Positions 55,601 to 64,000 of a DNA stretch of 64,000 nucleotides are shown here, one piece after another. Position numbers and translations under genes: made by a program. Source of the stretch: Conus ventricosus. Its lineage: Eukaryota > Mollusca > Gastropoda > Neogastropoda > Conidae. The notes below the pieces were generated by a model. The model had not been told where the DNA came from, did no database searches, and was given only the letters and a program-made list of their open reading frames with translations. The number at the start of each line of letters is the position of its first letter. The stretch's first letter is position 1. The DNA is taken from NCBI GenBank assembly GCA_018398815.1, contig CM031616.1, forward strand, positions 67,333,402-67,397,401, given 5' to 3'.

Positions 55601-58600
55601 GGTTTACAAAGGAAGGCACTGCTCGTAACTACACATGGATAATATACCTAGACTGCGAACTATCGTCTGCAGAAGCACACCCATCCAATCAAGCAAATGC
55701 TGCTCACAGTCCATAGGTCTGTATTCAGCTCGCTTTGCTGATTCTGCGTAAGAGGGTTAATGGCTGATTTCACATAACTGGCAGTCGATTACTTGGAAAT
55801 AGTTGCCGATTCCATGAAACAGGCAAGGTTGGAAAGGACTTATGCTCATTCAGCAAACTGCTGCCCCTTCAGCAAACAGGGAGCTGTTTGCCCGCAACAT
55901 GAAGAAATCAGCAAAGGCTTTCACCTACAACATGAATTTGGCAATTCCACAAATTCAGCACACACACACACACACACACACTCACACACAGATAGATAAA
56001 TACAGATGTACCATAGAGTAAGTGAGATATATAGCGACACATAGAAAGGTAAAATTCGTAATCCTCACCCACACTACAAAAAAGCAGCCTTTTTTTAGAC
56101 AGTCATTTGTGCCAAATAGTGTGCTATAGTTCACTATCCTGTGAGCCTAATGTCATTCCTTTTAGTTTCTAAAATCCTGACACTATCTATCCCTTCCGTT
56201 TACCCATCACCGAGTAGTGATGAACACAACTGTTTAATTCTTCTAATCAAAACTTTTTCGAATACAACCATTTAATTTTTCAAATCAAAACTTTTTTTTT
56301 TTAATCAGATGTCAACTTTTCAGTGAAAAGATCATGCTCGAAAGACAGTAGCAAGCGGAAACACATGCAGAGGAAAGACAAAGTTGGTGTTTTTTTTGTT
56401 TTTGGCTTTTTTTTTGTTTGGCTTTTTTTTTTGTGCTCACATTTTTTTTGCTAACAAAGGAGGAGAGTACAAACCTTATCCCCATCGCCTTCATAAATGA
56501 GATGTTTGGCTTCTGCCCTGGCATGATCGAAATTGTCTGGCAGAATCCAGCGCTTGACCTCTGCGCTGTCCAATTTCCCATCCTTGTTCTGATCTCTGTA
56601 AGTGTCAAACTGCTTGCGCTCGCTTTTCACCCAATCAGGCTCCTCATCGGCACTCTCCCTGTTGGGCCACAAGTCAGCTGCACCATGAGGGAAAAAAAAT
56701 GAATGAGTTAACAGGAATGGAGGTCAATCCAAGCTGTTTTTCTATTTCTATAGGCGAGTACAGCCACCTGATGCAGAAAGCGCCTCCTTTCCAGAAATGC
56801 CTTCTGCCTCATCGCTTCTTTTTTTTTTTTAAAGAATAATTCTTTGCGAGTCCGCCCCCCAAAACAAAGAACAAGTTACAAGACAAAACACAACACGTTT
56901 CGACCTCTTAGGTCTTGTTCAGGCAAGATAACATTCAGACCAATGAAAACAAAGAACGAGCAATCACGTATCTTCTCATATTCAGCGCAAGATTGGCATT
57001 GCTCAAAACTTCTGTTTCCTTTTTTTTTTTTAACTGTGTGCGTTATGTTTCCGAAAGAAATTTATCAAAGAATACAATTTTGAGAACAGGCTTGCTCTTT
57101 TCAGGCAAGAGGTTAGTAATATGGAATGAAACTTTCTGTGATAACGTAAAATATGAATAAAGAAACGCAAATAAATCAACGTTCTTCAGAAGAGGAGGCG
57201 CTTTCAGTCATCACGTGCCTGCAAACATCTGCTACCACCCCAGCAAATCACAAACCTTATCCTCATCAGAATCGGCAATAAGATGTTTGGCCTCTGCCGA
57301 GCTGTGGTCATAATCCTCAGGAATGATCCAGTCTCGAACCTCGTGTGCATCCAGTTTTCCGTCACTGTTCTTGTCACGGAACTGGTGAAACTGATCCCTC
57401 TCACTTGTCACCCAATCAGGTTCACCATGCTCATCTTTTTCTTCATCATCGTCATCGTCTTCATCGTCGTCATCATCATCATCACCCCAAATGTCAGCTG
57501 TAGGACACGATTTGTCATTCCACACAATTCACTTGGTCATGCTCATCCTGTAACGAGTCTACACGACTTCTGAGACTGCTTTTTTCATTACATTCTTTTA
57601 ACCATATCGAGCAAATTAGCAGTTGAGGAAATGAACAGCAGAAAAACAGTCTTCCCATCAAACACTCTTCCCATCATTATTAAAATGAAAGGGACAAGAT
57701 TTGCTGAAACAAAAGTTACCTTCTTATACATCATTTCAATCCTTGGTTTCAGAGAGTCACAGCTCTAGTTGCTGCTCTCATTCAAAGAAATGGGGAAAAA
57801 TGGCTGAAAATGGGAATATTCATCATTTACCTTTTCTTAATCTACAAAGGCTCATGAAGCTTTGGGACAATCTTTGGGACAATCTTTTGTTGTATTCTGG
57901 CATGTTGCCAGAATATCAATATTTATTTTTTTAACTTGTAATGATATTCAATACAATGGTCTGAGAAATTCCAGAAATTCAATCTAGAATCTAGATTATT
58001 CAGTATCACTATTCTCTGAAAAAAAAGGAAAAAAGAAAAAGAAACAACCCTGCATACAGTCATCAATTTCCATCTGAAGCGTCAAATCGAACACTGTAAT
58101 CTTGCCTTTACCAATGTTTTCAAACGGCTCTTTGTTGGTCTGCATTTTTCACTCTTGAATTGTTAAAGCTTCCGTCACAAACATATGATCAATTTTTAAC
58201 CCACCCAAATCGACTTCGTTGAAGCTGATCTTTAAGCTTGTTCGCAATGAATACATTTATTTCCCCATGAAAGTCGACATGAAACACCCTTTCTTTTCTT
58301 GCTTATTTCCAAATAAATCTAATTTCACTGAATTTATGCTGCTGCTGCTGTCACTCCTCAATGAAATTTTGGTGTCAGCCATTTGCAAGCACCAGTCTGC
58401 TTTCTTTCTACAAATCAACCCATCAAAGTCTTGTCATCCTAATTCAAGGGCAACTTCGAGATGAAATGGTGCAGAATCGTTAACTGTTCATGTGACCAAG
58501 TTGGCTGAAGCACACTATTCAGTGCACTACTCAAGCTTCTAATTTGAATAATGGGACTTACGTAATACACAAGTATTCACATTTCCCAAATACTTGAGAC

Positions 58601-60722
58601 ATTTACATGTTGCCATTTTCTTTTTTTCAATGACTACCTCAAGTTTTTGCACAGACACATTTCAAAAATGAAAAGGGTCGAGACTTAGAGACAAGAGGCA
58701 AGCCTCACTGATTAAAATGTTAAAACCCAATAAAGGAACTATGGAAGAGTGGTGAAAAGGCTAAGACAATGTGGGGAAATATTTGAGTGATGTCTGAATG
58801 GTACTGTTCATGGATTTTCTTTTTTTTCATTTACAAGGAGGAGAATGGCTGCATTGTGGGCCAAGGTATATGATAACAACTACTGCCTTCTGTATTTGCC
58901 AATATTAAAATTACATGCAATGAACCAAGCAACTGCAACTTACCAATGTATTCTTCCAAATCGATCATCCCGTCTTTATCCTTGTCGATGTCTTCAATAG
59001 TTTCCTGCACCATCAAACACACAATTGTTGCACTAATCAGCAATCAACACTGTGACAGACTACAACGGCAATGGCATCAAATTCACCACACAACCAATCG
59101 TCAGAAAATTTTTTTACCAAACCACATGTTAAAATGACCTCTTCAATGATGCAAATTGCGCTTCCACTGGTTTTTAAAAAGGATTAAAAAAAAAATCATA
59201 CTCAATCGGATGAGATGCACAGTTTCATAGGAGAAATGAGCTTACATTTTCAGCTTTCTCTCCACTCAAAATCAACACTAAAAAGACAATTTTTCCTCAT
59301 ACTCAACACAAAAAAGACAGTTTTTCCTCATACTCAACACTAAAAAGACAGTTTTTCCTCATACTCAACACTAAAAAGACAGTTTTTCCTCATACTTACC
59401 TGTCAAAATAAGGGCCTCATTCCTAGTAAGTGTGAACAATGCCTTTACCAATCAGGATATCCCTAACAGTTTTCAAGAGAGAACGGAAGTAGACCCATAT
59501 TTCCTATGACCTCAACTTGATTCCCAGAGTGACCTCCCTTGACACAGGTTTACTTCAGATTTGTGGTCTGCCGCTCAGTTTTCTTTCTTTTCTCGGCAAT
59601 TTGCTCTCAGTGTTGAGCTAAACTTCTCTGGAACTTTTCAGCCTTGGCCGGCTCAAGCCAGGAGTTCAGTGTGCCATGGGTGCAAACGGGAAGACAACAA
59701 TTAAGAGGTAAGTTTCATCCAGTGAGTGAAATGAACCGAGACTGCTATTCTAATCTCCCGACCCAACACTGCATCGGACTGTATCTCTGGGTCTCAGTGG
59801 ACGCCAGGGAATTTCATACAGACAGTTCATGGAACAGCTGTGTCCTGCGGTCTCAGACCAGAATGGAACCAGACAGCTTTATCTCTTTCCTCCGGGGGCC
59901 GGATAGCTCAGTTGGTAGAGTGCCAGACTCATGATCCTGGGGTTGTGGGTTCGAATTTTGGTATAGGCGGATTTTTCCCTCGGAGTTAACATTGGTTCCG
60001 ACTCCACTCCCCATGCAGTCCTTCGAATGAGACTAAACCGAGGTTCTGTGTGTGAATGCACGCACATCTTGCACACACGTAAAATCCAATCACCAACTTT
60101 CGGAAAGAGAAGGCCAGTGTGGCCGTTGGTATGGATGACACCTTACACATAGCATGCACCTTCCCAGAAGATGGAGTATGGCTGCCTTAATGGCAGGATA
60201 AAAAACTGTCATACACACAAAACTCCACTGCCTGTCTATACAGGCAGTGTCCGCGGAAGTATCAGCCTGCGTACGCAGAAAGAAATCTCTTTCCTTCTCA
60301 TCTTCAATGACCATCGTAAAACTAAATTCTCACATTCTGTGGCCCTTCACGCCCTCCTCTCGTGGTTGCTTACCTCACTTCTGATTTCCCCTTCAAGCCC
60401 CCATGCCCTCATCAGGCTGTTTGAATCGGCTAGTTCATGAGGACTGTGGATGTCATGATGTCCTCTCATGTGGGCTACACAACGATGCAAATTACCATCT
60501 CCTCTTGGAGCTTAGCGTGTGGTGCCCTGCACATACTGGAACACTTAGCAACAGTGCAGCATCTTCTTTGGTGCGTTGCCTCATGACGGCACACCGACAG
60601 CTCTCTTGTGAACTATCGGTGCTAGAACTGCGACGCAAGCCTGCGTGTGTGTGTGTGTGTGTGTGTGCGTGTGTGCGCGTGTGTGTGTGTGTGTGTGCGT
60701 GTGCGTGTGTGTGTGTCTGTGT

Positions 60723-60787
<65 letters not shown>

Positions 60788-63700
60788 TGTGCTGGGTGGA
60801 CGGAATGAGCCACATAGGAATAAAGTCACCAGGAAGGCACGGAAGGCCAGACAGCAACAACAGCACAAACCCACTGACTTTCAGGCGGCCGGAATAGCTC
60901 AGTGGCAGAGCACCAGACTTGTTCGTTCGTTCTGCGTATGCAGGCTGACACTCCTGCGGACACTGCCTGTATAGACAGGCAGTGGAGTTGTGTGTATGAC
61001 CGTTTTTTATCCCGCCATTAAGGCAGCCATACTCCATCTTCGGGGAGGCACCAGACTTGTAATCTTGGTGGTCCTGGGGTTACCGGTTCGAACCCCCGCT
61101 GGGCCATTTTGGTACAGGGGGATTTTTCCTTCTGAGTTAACATTGGTTCAGACTTCATTTCATATACAGTCCTTCGAATGCGACTATAAACCGAGGTTCC
61201 GTGAGTGAATGCACACATAAAATCTTGCACACATGTTAAGTCCCATCACCAACTTTCGGAAGAGAAGGTCAGTTTGGCCATTGGTATGGATGACACGTTA
61301 CACATAGCATGCACCTTCCCTGAAGTTGGAGTATGGCTGCCTTAATGGCGGGATTTTAAAAAAATGGTCATACACACAAAACTCCACTCCCTTTGTTGGG
61401 TAGATGGGGGGATTAATCCCTGCCTGTCTATATAGGAAGTGTCCGCAGGAGTATTGGTCTATGTACTAAGAAAAACAAAATCCCAGGTACCGAGGCTGAG
61501 CTGACCTATGCATTTCAAATGAAGAAATCAGCAGTCTTTCGGAAATATACTTTTGATCGTAAAGCAAGCTCTCTCTGAAACCTGTGCACAACACTGCCAC
61601 TCACCGTGACAACAATATCATGCATGTGTTCCGCATCTTCAGGGTGGAGGAAGTACATGAACTCTTCTTTACTGAGTCTGCCATCTCTGTTGTTGTCTGC
61701 CTTGTCCCAGCGTCTGCGATCACGGTTGATCATCTCAGCATAAGCCTCTGTTCGAGAACCCTTCGTGTTGGGATCTGAAAAATGTACATCAAGGTCATCA
61801 TTACGCAGAATTGAGACAAGCATTGGAAAAGTACTCTTCAGAGAAAGAACAACCCAAAAAACACCCTAACAAACAAAAACCCACCAAACACACAGACACA
61901 TACAAAAAAGGAATTTTATTTTCAACGGTAGTTTCACAAAATACTTCCCTGTCCAGACCAATGCCTTATCTCTATTTTCAGAGCTGCCAAGGTCTCAAAA
62001 TCACAAAGTGGAGTAATTTGACATTTTAAGTAAATCATTCCAAATTCAAGCGTAGCACTTGCACAGAACGTGACAACAAGTCAGACTCACAGCATCTTCA
62101 GTCGCACGTCACTCTGCACATGACACAATGGTGGACAAAGAGGAAATAGTCATCAGGATCAACATTTTTGTTAGGGGGCCGGAATAGTTCAGTTGGTAGA
62201 GCGCCGGACTCGTGATCCTGGGGTTGCGGGTTCGAATTTCGGTATAGGGGGATTTTTCCCTCGGAGTTAACATTGGTTCTGACTCCATTCCCCACACAGT
62301 CCTTCGAATGAGACTATAAACCGAGGTTCCGTGTGTGAACGCACGCACAAAATCTTGCACACACGTAAAATCCCATCACCAACTTTCGGAAGAGAAGGCC
62401 AGTTTGGCCGTTGGTATGGATGACACGTGACACATAGCATGCACCTTCCCCGAAGATGGAGTATGGCTGCCTTAATGGCGGGATAAAAAACTAAAAGGGT
62501 CATACACACAAAACTCCACTGCCTGGCTATACAGGGAGTGTCCGCAGGAGTTAGCCTGCGTACGCAGAAAGAAAAGAAAAAGAACATTTTTGTTACATAC
62601 TCATGTACGTAACCTGTTCACACATAATCAAAACATTACAACAAACAACGTTACTCTGTTGGTGTAAGTGGACATGATTTCCACAATCACGAAACAGAGT
62701 TGTTGCCGCCCTGGTAATCCCGACATTCATTGCAGCAGGGGAAAAAAAACAAAAAAATCAGTGGAAGTTGTCTGGAGACTTATAAAGTCATCTTAACACT
62801 TTTGAAATGTTTCGTCACTCAGCTTATGCTGAATTATGCTGCTTTAGTTTTTTTCATCACTGGCCGCTTAAGCTCCCAGAAGTCTTTATCATTCTTTTGT
62901 GTCATTCTGACAGAACATCCGCAGTTCATTAATGTGTGGCTGTACACAGTGCATTATGAATACACTCCAAAAATATTTAACTCAAGAGTTAAATATATTT
63001 TGAAAGCACAGGAGCATCAGTGCTTTATGAATAAACTCCAAAAATATTCAACTCAGAGTTAGACATATTTTGAAAGCACAGGAGTATCCATTTCTGTTCC
63101 CAATGGATGTAAAACCCATGCCCACAACAGGAGATATGGCAGACAGTGATAACTATCTACAGACAATGGAATTTGGGAATCTTTGGGAATCTATCTTACA
63201 ATATCCTGGTACTTCACAACTTTTATCTTAAAATGGGACGTGATCAAGTGCCATCCGGATTCTGACTCTAACACTGAGCCACAGGAAAGTGATCATTGCT
63301 AACATCTCCCTAAATGTCTTCAGTCTGTCTATACATCACCTGCAACATTCCTGATGACATCAGACTTTTTCCTCCCGTTCCCTTCCCTGCACGTTTCACG
63401 CTCTTAACACTGACAAGAAAATAAAAACACGTAATTCTAGCACCTGCCTTTTATCTTTACTGAATATAATCAGTCTGACGGTAAACCTCCCAGTTAAGGC
63501 TTTCCCATTTTTGTCCGACTCCCTTTCCAATTCAAGACCAACCCCCCACACCTCCTCAACATCTCCCTAGACCCCTCACTCCTCTACACTCCCCTCCTCC
63601 TTCAACATTCTTCTGCTCGTCTTTATTAACTTGACCTCCACATTTCGACTCCCTTCAATTTGAAAGCCATTTGAAAGACCTGTGGGTGGTAGTCAGTGCG

Positions 63701-63959
63701 AGGTTCTATTGTCCTTGCCTTTTTGCAAAAAAGAATAGCATGGATCTCAGACCGTGAGGGCTCACCGTCTTCATAGCCAAACGTCCTCTTCTGGTATGCT
63801 TGCCAGGAGAGAGTGTTGTCTTCGTCCGGATTGTGGTCTTTCCACATGCGGTCAGTGTCGTTGATGATGTAGCGCTTCTGCACATACTGGATCCATTCTT
63901 GCAGCTCGTTCTCCGTCACGTAGCCGTCGTTGTCCTTGTCAATCTTCCTGACGATGATG
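49586..63959 (-). CDS. CALU: Calumenin/reticulocalbin-type EF-hand protein (CREC family), 5' end outside window
   Basis: CREC proteins are multi-EF-hand Ca2+-binding proteins of the secretory pathway, normally retained by a C-terminal HDEF/HDEL-like signal. Exons in transcript order (minus strand): 63959-63766, 61774-61605, 59004-58944, then either 57497-57256 or 56677-56475, then 49689 leftwards. Loops seen: [12 protein letters not shown], a degenerate [48 protein letters not shown] or [12 protein letters not shown], and a loop across the last junction ending [10 protein letters not shown]. All phases agree. The signal peptide and first exon(s) lie beyond 64000. The final exon has a frame break before HDEF. 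Calumenin is the closest family member by motif spacing; reticulocalbin cannot be excluded. Confidence 0.92.
49690..56474. other. Calumenin last intron
   Basis: About 6.8 kb with no further exon recognised. Contains a C run at about 51900-51917, the LINE-B fragment 53021-53476, repeat-like text at 52830-53000, a GA-rich stretch at 55218-55242 and a short CA tract at 55960-55990. Confidence 0.5.
53021..53476 (-). mobile_element. LINE-B 3' fragment, second copy
   Basis: Shares the 3' UTR and C-terminal coding end with 10542-11730. Minus frame reads [30 protein letters not shown] and [12 protein letters not shown], the intact C terminus of the ORF. Truncated at KGRAK on its 5' side. Confidence 0.9.
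56475..56677 (-). CDS. CALU: Calumenin exon D2 (EF-hand 5, alternative version)
   Basis: 203 nt, the same phases as D1. Encodes [54 protein letters not shown] and ends EGDGDK. Splicing D1 to D2 would shift the frame into a stop after about 16 codons, so only one can be used per transcript. Confidence 0.92.
56845..56985. mobile_element. Foldback-family arm between exons D1 and D2
   Basis: Contains GCGAGTCCGCCCCCCAAAAC, CACGTTTCGACCTCTTAGGTC and TTGTTCAGGCAAGAT. Single arm only. Lies in the intron separating the mutually exclusive exons. Confidence 0.65.
57256..57497 (-). CDS. CALU: Calumenin exon D1 (EF-hand 5, acidic version)
   Basis: 242 nt, phase 1 in, 0 out. Encodes ADIWG, then a run of about 17 almost exclusively Asp/Glu residues, [17 protein letters not shown] and [12 protein letters not shown]. 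Homologous along its length to exon D2, from which it differs by the 13-codon acidic insertion and by substitutions. Confidence 0.93.
58944..59004 (-). CDS. CALU: Calumenin exon C (EF-hand 4)
   Basis: 61 nt, acceptor gtgcag, donor g|gtaagt; phase 0 in, 1 out. Encodes [20 protein letters not shown], one canonical loop, matching [21 protein letters not shown] of the family. Confidence 0.95.
59268..59400. repeat. ~31-bp minisatellite
   Basis: Four copies of TTTTTCCTCATACTCAACAC followed by AAAAAGACAG. Confidence 0.9.
59892..60284 (+). mobile_element. tRNA-derived SINE, copy 4
   Basis: GGATAGCTCAGTTGGTAGAG and GGGTTCGAATT head; TSD of about 11 bp, ATCTCTTTCCT, at 59881-59891 and 60285-60295. 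It lacks about 15 bp after the B box (the CCGCCGGGCC segment), a deletion shared with copy 6, so the two form a subfamily. Confidence 0.92.
60643..60790. repeat. GT microsatellite
   Basis: (GT)n with GCGC and CT interruptions, then a pure tract of about 60 bp. Confidence 0.95.
60894..61470 (+). mobile_element. tRNA-derived SINE, copy 5, interrupted
   Basis: The head (GGAATAGCTCAGTGGCAGAG) is split between the A and B boxes by a 125-bp insertion at 60923-61047, after which the rest of the SINE continues to about 61470. Confidence 0.9.
60923..61047 (-). mobile_element. SINE 3' fragment inserted in a SINE
   Basis: The insert is the inverse of the SINE 3' end (plus strand: TCTGCGTATGCAGGCTGACA, TTATCCCGCCATTAAGGCAG). 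It begins with the inverse of a GAACGAAC tail and is flanked by the 13-bp duplication GCACCAGACTTGT (60910-60922, 61048-61060). Confidence 0.92.
61605..61774 (-). CDS. CALU: Calumenin exon B (EF-hand 3)
   Basis: 170 nt, phase 1 in and 0 out. Encodes [31 protein letters not shown] and MHDIVV, equivalent to calumenin's RRFKMADKDGD...AFLHPEEYDYMKDIVV. Confidence 0.95.
62174..62582 (+). mobile_element. tRNA-derived SINE, copy 6
   Basis: Head GGAATAGTTCAGTTGGTAGAG, GGGTTCGAATT; body as in the other copies; tail AGAAAGAAAAG. Perfect 13-bp TSD AACATTTTTGTTA at 62161-62173 and 62583-62595. Confidence 0.94.
62945..63080. repeat. ~77-bp duplication with internal palindrome
   Basis: Two copies of a unit with CTCCAAAAATATT.AACTCA and ATATTTTGAAAGCACAGGAG. 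The first contains the near-palindrome ATTTAACTCAAGAGTTAAAT. Confidence 0.85.
63766..63959 (-). CDS. CALU: Calumenin exon A (EF-hands 1-2)
   Basis: Acceptor gatgcag, donor gacg|gtgagc; 194 nt, leaves in phase 1. Encodes [20 protein letters not shown] and a second, degenerate loop ([12 protein letters not shown], Ala at the position usually Glu), then KRTFGYED, as in calumenin (KNATYGY). Confidence 0.93.
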
Positions 63960-64000
63960 CTGCATCACAGACAGCGTCAACACAGATGTGGTGCTTGAAA

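Overview
The window looks like about 64 kb of a metazoan nuclear genome, most likely a lophotrochozoan and possibly a gastropod mollusc. That placement is an inference from protein similarity and repeat style, not a measured identification. Genes have many short exons with GT-AG introns. The introns are swollen with minisatellites, CA/GT and poly-C/G runs, tRNA-derived SINEs, RNase H-bearing LINEs and small DNA transposons.

Two protein-coding genes lie here, convergently. On the plus strand, from about 5.8 to 41.5 kb, is the 3' part of a VCPIP1 (VCIP135) deubiquitinase gene. I resolve 15 well supported exons plus one candidate cassette exon, ending in a stop at 41102-41104 and an AATAAA at 41542. 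The OTU catalytic core must lie upstream of the window. On the minus strand, from 63.96 kb down to about 49.6 kb, is a calumenin/reticulocalbin-type (CREC) EF-hand gene that enters from the right edge. It has two homologous, phase-incompatible (hence mutually exclusive) versions of one EF-hand exon. Its last exon has a frame break just before an HDEF tetrapeptide.

Layout: 0-5.8 kb holds 66-bp and 33-bp minisatellites, the latter split by a 5'-truncated LINE that itself carries a TIR element. 5.8-41.5 kb is VCPIP1, with introns holding a LINE relict, foldback elements, BED-finger hAT-like elements, an 84-bp array, a second LINE copy with two nested insertions, SINEs, a 27-bp array split by a pogo-like element, and a piggyBac-like element. 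41.5-49.6 kb is intergenic with a SINE and another BED element. 49.6-64 kb holds the calumenin gene with three full or near-full SINEs, one containing an inverted SINE fragment.

The most unusual theme is a set of short DNA transposons that keep clean termini (mostly CAGGG ends with 5-6-bp target duplications) but encode only an N-terminal BED or leader module. A second theme is minisatellites that run up to, or copy, the 3' splice sites of VCPIP1 introns.
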